Below are positions 15,932 to 24,712 of a DNA stretch of 64,000 nt, in pieces (positions within the stretch are counted from its first letter, which is position 1; each line of letters begins with the position of its first letter). Below the pieces are notes generated by a model. The model made no database searches, had not been told where the DNA came from, and worked only from the letters and a program-made list of their open reading frames with translations. The stretch spans positions 124,001 to 188,000 of the forward strand of contig NZ_JBITLV010000003.1 in the NCBI RefSeq assembly GCF_044465595.1, in the 5' to 3' direction. Both the position numbers and the translations under genes were made by a program. The stretch comes from Spongisporangium articulatum. Lineage in GTDB: Bacteria > Actinomycetota > Actinomycetes > Actinomycetales > Kineosporiaceae.

Positions 15932-16798
15932 TCAGATCCTAAAAGCAGGCGGGTCCCAGTCGTCGAACACGTCGGGCAGGTCGGCCGGGACGGTGTTCGG
16001 GTACACCGCCGACCGCTTCTCCAGGAACGATGCGACGCCCTCGTCCATGTCCTTGCTCCGCCCCCGCTCGTACATCGCCCGCGACTCGGCGATGTGCGAG
16101 CGCATCGGGTGGTCGTACCCGAGACCGCGCAGGAGCAGCTGCCGGTTCAGCGCCACCGACACGGGCGCGGTGTTGGCCGCGATCTCCTCGGCCAGCGCGT
16201 AGGCAGCGGGCAGCAACTCGTCGGGTTCGTGCAACGAACGTACCAAACCCCCGCGCAAGGCCTCGGCGGCGTCGAAAACCCTCCCGGTGTAGGCCCATTC
16301 GGCCGCCTGCTGCGGGCCGACGAGCCGGGGCAGGAACCACGACGAGGCGGTTTCCAGCACGATCCCCCGGCGGGAGAAGACGAAGCCGAACTTGGCCTTG
16401 GTGCTGGCCAGCCGGATGTCCATCGGCAACGTCATGGTCACCCCGACGCCGACGGCGGCCCCGTTGATCGCCCCGATCACCGGCTTGGTGAGGTCGTACA
16501 GCCGCAGCGCGATGTAGCCGCCGCTGTCGCGGCGGCGCTCGGCCTCGGTCTCGTCCCGGCGGGAGAACGCCTCCGGGTTCGACAGGTCCATGCCCGCGCA
16601 GAACGCGCGCCCCGCCCCGGTGACGACGAGCGCGGCGACCGAGTCGTCGGCGTCCACCTCGTCGAGGGCGGTGAGGATCTCGTCCTTCATCGCCACGTGG
16701 TAGGCGTTCATCGCCTCCGGCCGGTTCAGGGTCAGCGTGGCGACCCTCTTGTCGACGCCGTCGACGCCCCCGCGCTCCAGGGTGATGAACTCGAACAT
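15932..16798 (-). CDS. Enoyl-CoA hydratase/isomerase (crotonase) family protein
   Basis: A 288-residue crotonase-fold protein that acts on acyl-CoA thioesters. The sequence shows TLNRPEAMNAYHVAM, the oxyanion-hole segment AFCAGMDLSNPEAF, and INGAAVGVGVTMTLPMDIRLAS with the second oxyanion glycine. At the two glutamate positions of true hydratases the segment RRGIVLETASSWFLPRLVG keeps the E-T-A-S-S-W pattern seen in crotonase-related enzymes rather than the E-xx-G...E pair, so the exact reaction is uncertain. ATG 16798 follows TAGTCT by 6 nt. Confidence 0.88.
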   Translation of the reverse strand: MFEFITLERGGVDGVDKRVATLTLNRPEAMNAYHVAMKDEILTALDEVDADDSVAALVVTGAGRAFCAGMDLSNPEAFSRRDETEAERRRDSGGYIALRLYDLTKPVIGAINGAAVGVGVTMTLPMDIRLASTKAKFGFVFSRRGIVLETASSWFLPRLVGPQQAAEWAYTGRVFDAAEALRGGLVRSLHEPDELLPAAYALAEEIAANTAPVSVALNRQLLLRGLGYDHPMRSHIAESRAMYERGRSKDMDEGVASFLEKRSAVYPNTVPADLPDVFDDWDPPAFRI

Positions 16799-16828
16799 CC
16801 CGGCAGACTATCGAGGAGTGGCGCGCGC

Positions 16829-19117
16829 CTACATGGCCAGCGTCGTGCGGGCGCTGGTGTGCGACTCCAGCCAGGTGGCCGTGAACCCCGGGATCTGCTG
16901 CGGGCTGGTCACCGTGGTGGAGCCACGGTCGCCGAGCTCGCCGTCGTCGTCCCGGCCCCAGCACCACACGCTCTTGTCGGCGCGGGTCCCGCAGGAGATG
17001 CCCCAGCCCGAGGAGACCTGCGTCCAGGTGGACGCCGACCCGACCTGCTGCGGCGAGCTCACCGAGGCGGGGGTGCCCGCCGTGCCGCCCTGGCCGAGCT
17101 GGCCGTAGTCGTTCAGGCCCCAGCACCACAGGGTGCCGGCGGTCCGCACACCGCACACCGTGGCCCGCCCGACGGTCACGGCCGACCAGGTCGCCGACCC
17201 GATCTTCGCCGGGCTGGTCACGTCGGAGGTGCCGCCGTTGCCGATCTGCCCCGAGTTGCCCTTACCCCAGCAGTAGAGGCTGCCCGCATTGGCGCCGGTC
17301 GCGGCGATCGCGCACGTCGAGTAGTAGCCGGCCGACACGCTCGCCCAGCTGCTGACGCCGGACACCGTGACGGCCTGCGGGGTGTCCTGATCGGTCGTGC
17401 TGCCGATGCCGAGCTCGCCGTCGGTGTTGTCGCCCCAGCAGGCCAGGGCGCCCGTGGTGCGCACCCCGCACGTGTGCGTCTCACCGACCGACACGCTCGA
17501 CCAGGTGCCGGCCGCGGCCGCCGTCGGCGTCGTGATGGACCCGGTGGCGCCCGAGACGCCGGTCTGGCCGTAGGTCGCCGTCCCCCAGCACCACAGAGAG
17601 TTGTCGGTGCGCGTCGCGCAGACGGTCCAGGTGCCGACCGAGACCGACCTCCAGGCCGAGGAGGAGCCGGCCTGCACCGGGTAGTCGTAGTCGGTTCCGG
17701 TGTCGCCCTGACCTGCCGCACCGTAGGTGTTGTCCCCCCAGCACCACATGGTGCCCGCCTGTGCGATGCCGCAGCCACCCTCGTAGCCGACCGACCCGGT
17801 GCTCCACGACATGGCCGAGGCCCCGACCGGGGTCGGCGACCCGACCGACGTGTTGTAGTGCTGGCCGAGCTGGCCGAGCGCGTCGTCGCCCTGGCACCAC
17901 ACGGCCTGGTCGTCGCGCACCCCGCAGAAGAGGTTGTAGCCCGCGGAGATCGAGCCCCAGGTGGTGTCGCTGCCGGAGACGACCGGGGTCTGCTGGTCGC
18001 TGGTCGTGCCGTCGCCGAGCTGGCCGTGGTCGTTGTCGCCCCAGCAGTACAGGGCGCCGGAACTGCGCTGCGCGCAGGACGAGTACCCACCGGAGGTCAG
18101 GGCCGTCCACGCCGTGGACCCGGTGCTCTCCTGCACGGGCACGGACGAGTCGGTCACGCTGCCCCGGCCGAGGTCGCCGTGCCCGCCGTACCCCCAGCAC
18201 CAGATCGTGCCGTTGGTCTTCAGCCCGCAGCCGTGGTCCCAGCCGAGCGCCACCGAACTCCATGTGCCACCACCGGAGACGGTGACCGGCGAGGACTGGT
18301 CGGCCGTGGAGTTGTTGCCGAGCTGGCCGATGCCGCCGTACCCCCAGCACCACAGGCTCTGGTCGGAGGCCTTGACGGCGCAGGCGCTGTGGTAGTCGGC
18401 GTCGACCGTGAGCCACGTGCCGCTGCCGACCTGCGTGGGCACGCTGCGACTGGTCGTCGTGCCGTCGCCGAGCCGGCCGCTGGCGTTGTAGCCCCAGCAC
18501 CACAGGGTGCCGTCGGTCTTGATGCCACAGGTGAAGTACTGCCCGACCGCCAGCATCGACCACGAGCTGACCCCCGTGGTGCTGACCTGGACGGGCGTGG
18601 TGACCGGGCTGGCCGTCGTCCCGTCGCCGACCTCGCCGTCGGGGTTGTACCCCCAGCACCAGGCCGTCGAGTCGGACGCCCTGATGGCGCAGGTGTTCAC
18701 GTACCCCTTGGAGACGCTCGACCACTGCGTGCCCGCCGCGACCGCGACCGGCTCCCACCGGTCGGTCGTGGTGCCGTCGCCGAGCTGGCCGTAGGCGTTG
18801 TCGCCCCAGCAGTACAGCGCGCCCGCGGTGGTCAGGCCGCAGGTCGACGTGTAGCCGCCGCTCACGCTCGACCAGGTCTCGGGGCCGGGCATCCGGGCGG
18901 CCCCGGCGGTGCCGGTGCTCGCCGCGGGCATCAGGACGCTGGTGCGCCCGTTCGCGCCCCACCCCCACACGTTGAGCGGGCTGGTCCACGTGCCGGTGGT
19001 GAACGTGTTGCCGGGGTTGGCGTCGGCGGCGCTCCACCCGGCCGCGGTGAACCGGACGCCGGCCGCGACGGCCACGAGCGTCAGCAGGCTCAACGCCGCG
19101 GTCAGGACCCTTCTCAT
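16829..19117 (-). CDS. Secreted RCC1-repeat (double beta-propeller) protein with SipW-type signal
   Basis: A 762-residue surface protein. ATG 19117 overlaps the signal peptidase stop (ATGA) and gives an export signal (RRVLTAALSLLTLVAVAAGV) followed by ADANPGNTFTTGTW, matching the NSGNTFSTSTV of the TasA-like protein two genes upstream. So both look like substrates of the SipW-type peptidase between them. The rest is 13 RCC1/ATS1-type repeats of about 50 residues, each with a Cys pair around ...CxxxxxGxLWCWGxNxxGQLGDGT, plus a first Cys-less copy (NVWGWGANGRTSVL). That makes 14 blades, which fits two seven-bladed propellers with a disulfide in most blades. No sorting motif or C-terminal anchor is seen. 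Ligand unknown. Confidence 0.85.
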   Translation of the reverse strand: MRRVLTAALSLLTLVAVAAGVRFTAAGWSAADANPGNTFTTGTWTSPLNVWGWGANGRTSVLMPAASTGTAGAARMPGPETWSSVSGGYTSTCGLTTAGALYCWGDNAYGQLGDGTTTDRWEPVAVAAGTQWSSVSKGYVNTCAIRASDSTAWCWGYNPDGEVGDGTTASPVTTPVQVSTTGVSSWSMLAVGQYFTCGIKTDGTLWCWGYNASGRLGDGTTTSRSVPTQVGSGTWLTVDADYHSACAVKASDQSLWCWGYGGIGQLGNNSTADQSSPVTVSGGGTWSSVALGWDHGCGLKTNGTIWCWGYGGHGDLGRGSVTDSSVPVQESTGSTAWTALTSGGYSSCAQRSSGALYCWGDNDHGQLGDGTTSDQQTPVVSGSDTTWGSISAGYNLFCGVRDDQAVWCQGDDALGQLGQHYNTSVGSPTPVGASAMSWSTGSVGYEGGCGIAQAGTMWCWGDNTYGAAGQGDTGTDYDYPVQAGSSSAWRSVSVGTWTVCATRTDNSLWCWGTATYGQTGVSGATGSITTPTAAAAGTWSSVSVGETHTCGVRTTGALACWGDNTDGELGIGSTTDQDTPQAVTVSGVSSWASVSAGYYSTCAIAATGANAGSLYCWGKGNSGQIGNGGTSDVTSPAKIGSATWSAVTVGRATVCGVRTAGTLWCWGLNDYGQLGQGGTAGTPASVSSPQQVGSASTWTQVSSGWGISCGTRADKSVWCWGRDDDGELGDRGSTTVTSPQQIPGFTATWLESHTSARTTLAM

Positions 19118-19617
19118 GCCTCGGCCCAGATCTTGCGCAGCAGAACGCTTCCCAGGCACCCGCAGACCAGTACGACGACCGCCATCCGGGTCCACGGCGA
19201 CTGCGCGAACGGGACGACCAGGCCGACCTTCGGGACGACGAACACCTCCCGGCCGACGCTGCCGCCGATCGGGACGCTCCACTTCTCGGACACCTGGTTG
19301 GCGTCCCCGCGGGTCTCCACGTCCACCTGGGACGGGGTGTAGGAGACGGCCCGCACGCGGTGGGTGACCAGCTCCCCGTGCCGCGACGGGTCGTGGAACG
19401 TGACCACCTGCCCGGCCCGGATCGAGACGGCCGGCACCGACCGGGACAGCACGACGTCGCCGACGCCGATCGTCGGGGTCATCGACCCGCTGCGGATCAC
19501 CAGGGGCCGCACCCCGTCGAGGCCTGCGAACAGCAGGCCCCCGAGCAGGAGCAGCGCCAGGCCCAGCGCGACCGTCGACGCCCGGTCCGCGACCACTCTG
19601 ACGTCTCTCACGCTCAC
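19114..19617 (-). CDS. sipW: Signal peptidase I, SipW/ER type
   Basis: A 167-residue membrane signal peptidase. It has an N-terminal membrane helix (VALGLALLLLGGLLFAGL), the catalytic serine in VIRSGSMTPTIGVGDVV, and a histidine in GELVTHRVRAV where bacterial type I enzymes have the catalytic lysine. The Ser-His arrangement defines the ER/archaeal-like SipW class. A C-terminal membrane helix (MAVVVLVCGCLGSVLL) follows. The GTG start at 19617 overlaps the TasA-like stop (GTGA). Being between two genes with matching SipW-type signals, it is probably dedicated to maturing both. Confidence 0.9.
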   Translation of the reverse strand: MSVRDVRVVADRASTVALGLALLLLGGLLFAGLDGVRPLVIRSGSMTPTIGVGDVVLSRSVPAVSIRAGQVVTFHDPSRHGELVTHRVRAVSYTPSQVDVETRGDANQVSEKWSVPIGGSVGREVFVVPKVGLVVPFAQSPWTRMAVVVLVCGCLGSVLLRKIWAEA

Positions 19618-20420
19618 GTCGTGGTGAGCGTCCACGTGAGGGACACGGTGATCGTCTTGTTGCAGTAGGTGTTGCAGTTGGTGTCGCCGCTCGGCAGCCC
19701 GCTGACGGTGAACTTGTACCAGGTGTTCGTGACCGGCGAGGAGATCGTGTACGGGCCGCCGGCGGCCCAGCTCTGCAGGGTCGCCCCCTGACTGCCGATC
19801 GTGGTGTTCGTGCCACCGGCGGGATAGCTGGCGCAGCTGCCGTTGTTCGTGTTCGACCCGCCCGTGACGCTGACCGTGCCGCTCGTGTTGTACGTGGCGG
19901 CGTTCATCGTCAACTCGCTCTGCAGCGTGGACTGGCCGGCCCCACCCAAGGTCGCCGCCAGGGTCAGGGTGGACGCCGAGGCACCCGAGAAGTTCACCCC
20001 GATGCACGCCGTGGTCGCCGACGAGCCGGGCGACAGGTTGGTCACGTTGAACATCGCCGTACCGGTGGACGTCGCCGAGCCGGCCTGGCCGCCCTGGTTG
20101 TCCTGGAGCAGGACGGTGCTGGTGCTGAACGTGTTGCCCGAGTTGGAGTCGCTGACCGTCCAGGCGGCCCACGAGCCGATCGTGCCGAAGCCGGCCACGA
20201 GCGCGAGCAGGGCCAGGGTCAGGGCGATCTTGCGCCCGGTGCCGTGCGTGGCCGGTGCGGGCACGACGGATGGCTGCGCGGGTACGACGGAAGGCCGCGC
20301 CGCCACGGGACGCACCAGGTCGAGTCGCCGACCGGTCACCGACACCATCTCCTCCGCCGCGGTCTGACCGCTGCCGACCCCGAGTGCCACAAGATCCATC
20401 GGCGGGTAGGGCGCACACAT
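19614..20420 (-). CDS. TasA-like protein with SipW-dependent signal peptide
   Basis: About 268 residues. A ~55-residue cytoplasmic lead precedes a hydrophobic segment (KIALTLALLALVAGFGTIGSWAAWT) and the cleavage-region motif VSDSNSGNTFSTSTV that is typical of SipW-dependent TasA/camelysin-like proteins. The mature part is Ser/Thr/Asn-rich and strand-rich (TLTLAATLGGAG, NTWYKFTVSG), with a C-terminal Cys pair (DTNCNTYCNK). TasA relatives form extracellular fibres or surface layers. ATG 20420 has GGAG 7 nt upstream; ATG 20453 is an alternative. It is first in the operon TasA-like, signal peptidase, RCC1 protein. Confidence 0.8.
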   Translation of the reverse strand: MCAPYPPMDLVALGVGSGQTAAEEMVSVTGRRLDLVRPVAARPSVVPAQPSVVPAPATHGTGRKIALTLALLALVAGFGTIGSWAAWTVSDSNSGNTFSTSTVLLQDNQGGQAGSATSTGTAMFNVTNLSPGSSATTACIGVNFSGASASTLTLAATLGGAGQSTLQSELTMNAATYNTSGTVSVTGGSNTNNGSCASYPAGGTNTTIGSQGATLQSWAAGGPYTISSPVTNTWYKFTVSGLPSGDTNCNTYCNKTITVSLTWTLTTT

Positions 20421-20575
20421 GAGCGCTCCGGTCACCATCCGCGCACCCTTCACCCGGCCGGCCGCATCCGCCCGGGTGAACGGTCACAGGGCGTGCCCGG
20501 CACCCTCAACCGGAGGGCCGTACGAACCGATATGCCTCCTGGGGAAACAACACTCACCGAGGCGGAGGGCATCTC

Positions 20576-21736
20576 GTGGTTCGCGCGCGCCCTCTGCTGG
20601 CCGCCTCGGCCGCCGGAGTACTCGCACTCGGCGCCGTGGGGTTGCTGGCCGCGTTCGCCCCCACCTCGAGCGCCGCGGCCACCGCCTCGCTCGTCGACGA
20701 CAGCGGCGGTGTCGCCCTGTTCCCGGCCCTGACCAACCTGTCTCCCGGGGTCGGCGCGAGCGCGTGCATCACGATCTCGACGTCGGGCGCGGTGGCCGGG
20801 GACCGGGTGCTGGTCGCCGCCGACAACCTGACCGGAGACCTGGCCGCAGACCTGACCGTGGCGATCGACGCGGGCAGCGGCGGCTCCTACGGCGACTGCT
20901 CCGGGTTCTCGGGCAGCCGGGTCTACACCGGCACGCTGGCCCACCTGGCCGACCTCTCCGGCTCCAGCGACGGGGTGAGCACCGGCTGGCAGCCGGACCA
21001 GACCCCGGCCCGTACCTTCCGGTTCACCGTGACCATGCCCGCCGGTACGGCCGTGACCGCGATGGGGCACCACGCGCAGGCGACGTTCTCGTGGCGGCTG
21101 ACCTCGACCCCACCGGCCAGTCCCACGCCGACCCCCACGCCCACGCCGACCCCCACCCCGACGCCGTCCGTCACGCCCACACCCACGACCAGCCCGACGA
21201 CGACCGCCCCGACGACGACCCCGGCCGATCCGGGCAGCTCCGGCGGCGGGAGCCAGGACGGCGAGGACGGCGGCAGCGACTCGGGCGGCGATTCGGGCGG
21301 CGGCGCCGGCGGCGAGGACAGCGGGAGCGGAGACGTCCCGGGTTCCGACCCGACGACCGCCCCGACCACGGCGCCCGGCATCGGTGGCGACGGCACACCG
21401 GACGCCTCGGTCGCGGCCACCCCGTCGGGCAGCGCGACGACGGCCCCGGCGATCATCGCCCCCGGCGGCTCGGGCGGGGCCGGCGGGACGGGCGCGGGCG
21501 ACGGGACGCCGGCGCTCACCCTGCAGCCGGAGTTCGTGCTGCGCGTCGGGCGCACCCTGCAGAGCATCGTCGAGCAGCCGCAGTTCCTGTTCGGGCCCGT
21601 GCTGGTGGCGTTGGCCTTCCTGCTGATGCAGCACCTGATCGACCGGCGTGACCCGAAGCTGGCCGACGCGTCCCGCACCGGCCGCGACCTCACCCTGCCG
21701 TTCCCCGTCCGCTACCAGCGCAGCGAGGACCTGTGA
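20576..21736 (+). CDS. Secreted stalked wall/surface protein with C-terminal membrane anchor
   Basis: A 386-residue protein I cannot assign to a named family. A signal peptide (MVRARPLLAASAAGVLALGAVGLLAAF...SSAAA) is followed by a ~150-residue beta-rich domain (ASLVDDSGGVALFPALTNLSPGV...) with a Cys pair, recalling the TasA-like mature domain encoded divergently. Then comes a long (TP)n and Gly/Ser/Asp-rich stalk (~residues 182-320), a membrane helix (FLFGPVLVALAFLLMQHLI) and a short basic cytoplasmic tail (RRDPKLADASRTGR). It therefore displays a domain on a wall-spanning stalk. GTG 20576 follows GGCGGAGGG. Its stop overlaps the GGDEF gene start (GTGA). Confidence 0.75.
   Translation: MVRARPLLAASAAGVLALGAVGLLAAFAPTSSAAATASLVDDSGGVALFPALTNLSPGVGASACITISTSGAVAGDRVLVAADNLTGDLAADLTVAIDAGSGGSYGDCSGFSGSRVYTGTLAHLADLSGSSDGVSTGWQPDQTPARTFRFTVTMPAGTAVTAMGHHAQATFSWRLTSTPPASPTPTPTPTPTPTPTPSVTPTPTTSPTTTAPTTTPADPGSSGGGSQDGEDGGSDSGGDSGGGAGGEDSGSGDVPGSDPTTAPTTAPGIGGDGTPDASVAATPSGSATTAPAIIAPGGSGGAGGTGAGDGTPALTLQPEFVLRVGRTLQSIVEQPQFLFGPVLVALAFLLMQHLIDRRDPKLADASRTGRDLTLPFPVRYQRSEDL
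21122..21166 (+). repeat. Thr-Pro stalk coding repeat
   Basis: A run of 6-bp ccnacg/ccgacc units coding for alternating Pro-Thr in the surface protein stalk; such runs are prone to length change by slippage. Confidence 0.6.
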
Positions 21737-23403
21737 CTGCCGCCGGGACGACCGCCGGCGGACGGGCGGCGAGCGGGGACGTCGTCCCCCTGTCCGTGCG
21801 GGTGACGTTGCTGTCGGCGCTGCGCGCCGTCCTCGCCGTCCTCCTGGTCCCGGTGGCGCTGGCCGCCGACCGGCTCACGTCCCCGGCCCAGCTGGTGCTG
21901 CCGCTCACGTACGTGCTGGGCGCGGCGCTCGCCGGTGGCGCCCTGATCCTGGTGCGGTGGCGCTCGGTCGTCGTGGCCGGGTTCGGACTGCTGCTGTGCC
22001 TGGACGGCGTAGCGGTGCAGGTCGTGCGGCACGGGTTGGGCCCGACCTGGGGCGCCGACCTCGTGCTGGCCACGTTCCTGACCGCCGCCTGCCTGCTGGC
22101 CTCTTTCCGGACCGGCGTGAAACTGGCCATCTGGCAGTCACTCCTGATCCTCGTCGACGACCGCGGCACCGCCTCCGGCCTGTTCCCGGCGGGCGCCCCG
22201 CAGCAGCACGGCCTCGCCGTGCAGCTGGTGCTCATCTGGATCCTGACCCTGGCCACCTGCGTCGCGGCGTCGGTGAACGAGCGGGAGCTGCGCCGCCGCC
22301 GCTACGACGCGGAGGCCCTGCAGGCGTTCGCCGCCGCCCTGCACCGCGACGAGGCGGCCTCGGCCGTCGTGGCCCGCACGGTGGGGTTCGTGGCCCGCGA
22401 GCTGGACGCGGGACGCGTCCTGGCCTGCCAGTGGTCGGAGGGCGAGCTGAGCGCGTTGCACGCCGTCGGCCCGGTCGTCGCCGACCGCCCGGCGGGGCGC
22501 GAACCGTCGCCGCTGCTGGCCCTGGCCGACCGGGCCGGGTACACGGTGCGCGTCCTCACCCTCGACCCCCGCCTCGACCCCTGGCTGGCCGGCGCCCTGC
22601 CCGGGGCCCGGCGGGTCGTCGTCCTGCCGTTGAGCGTCGGTGGCACCACCCGGACGTGGATCGTGTTCGAGCACCGGGGCCGCGGCATCCGGGTCACCCG
22701 ACGGGTGCTGGCCACCGCCGGGCAGGCGTCGGCGACCGCGGCGCTGGCCATGTCGCGGGCCGTGCTGTTCGAGGCGGTGCGCCGCTCGGCGACCACGGAC
22801 GGGCTGACCGGCCTGGCCAACCGGCCCCGGTTCGACTCGACCCTGGCCGCGATGGCCGCGGCCGGGCGCGGCGGGCTGGTCCTGGTCGACGTCGACCACT
22901 TCAAGGCCGTCAACGACACCTACGGCCACCAGACGGGCGACCAGGTGCTGCAGGCGGTGGCCGCGGTGCTGGTCGCGGCGGCCCCGCAGGGGGCGACGGT
23001 CGCCCGCTACGGCGGTGAGGAGTTCGCCGTCCTGCTGCCTCGCGAGCGCGGCGCGGAGGTGCTGGCCGAGAAGCTGCGCCAGGTCGTCGAGGCCGCACCG
23101 GGCCCGGTGCCCGTCACGGCCAGCTTCGGGGTCGCCGAGCTGACCCCGGGGATCACTCCCGCGCAACTGGTCGCGGCGGCCGACGGGGCGCTGTACCGGG
23201 CCAAGCAGGAGGGCCGCAACCAGGTCCGCGCCGGGTACCCCACCCCCGTGCCAGGGCCCCGGGCCCCCGCGGCTGGTGGCCGTCCGACCCCTGTCGGACA
23301 CTGGCCCCATGCCGAACAACGACAGGCCCGCCCCCGCAGTGCGCACGGGGCGGGTGGCGCGGGCCGCCCCGCTGGTGGCGCTGACCGGCCGGACCGCGGG
23401 TGA
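21733..23403 (+). CDS. Membrane diguanylate cyclase (GGDEF domain)
   Basis: A 556-residue protein. Residues ~20-200 contain about six membrane segments, followed by a GAF-like region (~residues 200-345, AFAAALHRDEAASAVVARTVGFVAREL...) and a GGDEF domain at ~350-505. Seen are TDGLTGLANRPRFD, VDVDHFKAVNDTYGHQTGDQVL and the active-site loop RYGGEEFAVLLP (GGEEF, a catalytically competent variant). No RxxD inhibitory site stands five residues before the loop. It should make c-di-GMP. The GTG start at 21733 overlaps the surface-protein stop, coupling the two. Its Pro/Arg-rich C-terminus runs 95 bp into the next gene, so the last ~45 residues may not be functional. Confidence 0.88.
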   Translation: MTAAGTTAGGRAASGDVVPLSVRVTLLSALRAVLAVLLVPVALAADRLTSPAQLVLPLTYVLGAALAGGALILVRWRSVVVAGFGLLLCLDGVAVQVVRHGLGPTWGADLVLATFLTAACLLASFRTGVKLAIWQSLLILVDDRGTASGLFPAGAPQQHGLAVQLVLIWILTLATCVAASVNERELRRRRYDAEALQAFAAALHRDEAASAVVARTVGFVARELDAGRVLACQWSEGELSALHAVGPVVADRPAGREPSPLLALADRAGYTVRVLTLDPRLDPWLAGALPGARRVVVLPLSVGGTTRTWIVFEHRGRGIRVTRRVLATAGQASATAALAMSRAVLFEAVRRSATTDGLTGLANRPRFDSTLAAMAAAGRGGLVLVDVDHFKAVNDTYGHQTGDQVLQAVAAVLVAAAPQGATVARYGGEEFAVLLPRERGAEVLAEKLRQVVEAAPGPVPVTASFGVAELTPGITPAQLVAAADGALYRAKQEGRNQVRAGYPTPVPGPRAPAAGGRPTPVGHWPHAEQRQARPRSAHGAGGAGRPAGGADRPDRG

Positions 23404-24712
23404 GGCGGTCGTCTCGGCCCTGCGCCGGCGGCGCGGGAACGCATCCGACCAGGCCTCGCGCGAGCGCGCGGCCCAGCGCTACGCCGAGTCGCTGGGGCGT
23501 TCGCGCGGCGTCCTGATGAAGGCCGGGCAGATCCTGTCGTTCGTCTCGCTCGGCTCGCTGGTGGACGGCGGGAGGCAGTCGGTCTACCAGGCCGCGCTGG
23601 CGCGCCTGCAGGACGACGCCCCGCCCATGGACCCGGACGTCGCCGCCGGGGTGGTCGCCGCCGAGCTCGGGGCGCCGCCGGGCGAGGTGTTCGCGCATTT
23701 CGAGCCGGAACCGCTGGCCGCCGCGTCGATCGGGCAGGTGCACGCGGCCCGCACCCACGACGGGCGCGACGTCGTGGTGAAGGTGCAGTACCCGGGCGTC
23801 GACGAGGCGATCCGGGCCGACCTGGCCAATGCCGAACTGCTGGCCACGTTCTTCCAGCTGGTCCGTGGGCTGCTGCCCGACCTGGGGCGCACCGACGCCC
23901 GGTCGCTGGCCCGTGAGGTGACGATGAGGATCGGCGAGGAGATCGACTACCGCGCCGAGGCCGCCAACCAGCAGGCGTTCGCCGACGCCTACGCCGGGCA
24001 CCCGTTCATCCGGGTCCCGAACGTCCTGCCCGACCTCAGCACCGGGCGGGTGTTGACGAGCGAGCGCAGCACCGGCATGCGTTGGGCCGCCGCGCAGTCC
24101 GCGCCCCAGGAGCTGAAGGACCGGTGGGGCGAGGCGATCTACCGGTTCACCCTCGGCAGCCTGCGCCGGATGGCCGTGTTCAACGCCGACCCGCACCCGG
24201 GCAATTACCTGTTCCACGACGACGGGACCGTCACGTTCCTCGACTTCGGGTGCGTGAAGCACTTCAGCCCCGAGCAGGTCGACTGGATGCGCCGGGCCGT
24301 GCAGGCGGCGATCGACGGTGACGGCGAGCTGGTCCTGAAGCTCTATGCCGACCAGGGTTTCGTCGACCCGGCCGACTCCCCCACCCCGGCGGGCATCCTG
24401 GAGTGGGCGCGTGAGTCGCTGGCGCCCGTGCTGGAGCCGCAGCCCTTCCGGTACACGACCGAGTACGCCGGCCGACTGGTCGACCTGGAGTTCTCGCCGC
24501 GCGGGCCGCGGGCCGAGACGGTGCAGAAGCTGATCCTGCCCGGCGAGTACCTGGCCCTGACCCGCATCGACCTGGGCATGACGGCCGTCCTGGGCACCCT
24601 GGGCGCGAGCAGCGCGTGGGCCGGCATCCGCGAGGAGCTCGACCTCGACGCTCCCCCGAGCACACCCTACGGCGAGCTGGAAGCAGCCTGGCGAGAGCGG
24701 GTTTCGCGGTGA
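23309..24712 (+). CDS. AarF/UbiB/ABC1-family atypical kinase
   Basis: A 467-residue ABC1/UbiB-family protein-kinase-like protein. Diagnostic segments are the KxGQ motif (LMKAGQILSFVS), the Ala-rich loop replacing the kinase P-loop (PLAAASIGQVHAA), the VVVKVQYPGV lysine, and the catalytic/metal segment FNADPHPGNYLFHDDGTVTF followed by LDFG. UbiB relatives support quinone biosynthesis or lipid handling at the membrane; the substrate here is unknown. ATG 23309 lies inside the 3' end of the GGDEF gene; an in-frame upstream start would only lengthen a disordered leader. Its stop overlaps the P450 start (GTGA). Confidence 0.9.
   Translation: MPNNDRPAPAVRTGRVARAAPLVALTGRTAGEAVVSALRRRRGNASDQASRERAAQRYAESLGRSRGVLMKAGQILSFVSLGSLVDGGRQSVYQAALARLQDDAPPMDPDVAAGVVAAELGAPPGEVFAHFEPEPLAAASIGQVHAARTHDGRDVVVKVQYPGVDEAIRADLANAELLATFFQLVRGLLPDLGRTDARSLAREVTMRIGEEIDYRAEAANQQAFADAYAGHPFIRVPNVLPDLSTGRVLTSERSTGMRWAAAQSAPQELKDRWGEAIYRFTLGSLRRMAVFNADPHPGNYLFHDDGTVTFLDFGCVKHFSPEQVDWMRRAVQAAIDGDGELVLKLYADQGFVDPADSPTPAGILEWARESLAPVLEPQPFRYTTEYAGRLVDLEFSPRGPRAETVQKLILPGEYLALTRIDLGMTAVLGTLGASSAWAGIREELDLDAPPSTPYGELEAAWRERVSR

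Noticed and set aside
16094..19342. An open frame of over 1000 codons on the plus strand across the RCC1 gene
   Set aside because: It is a mirror of the repeated RCC1 coding sequence, with no recognisable domain.
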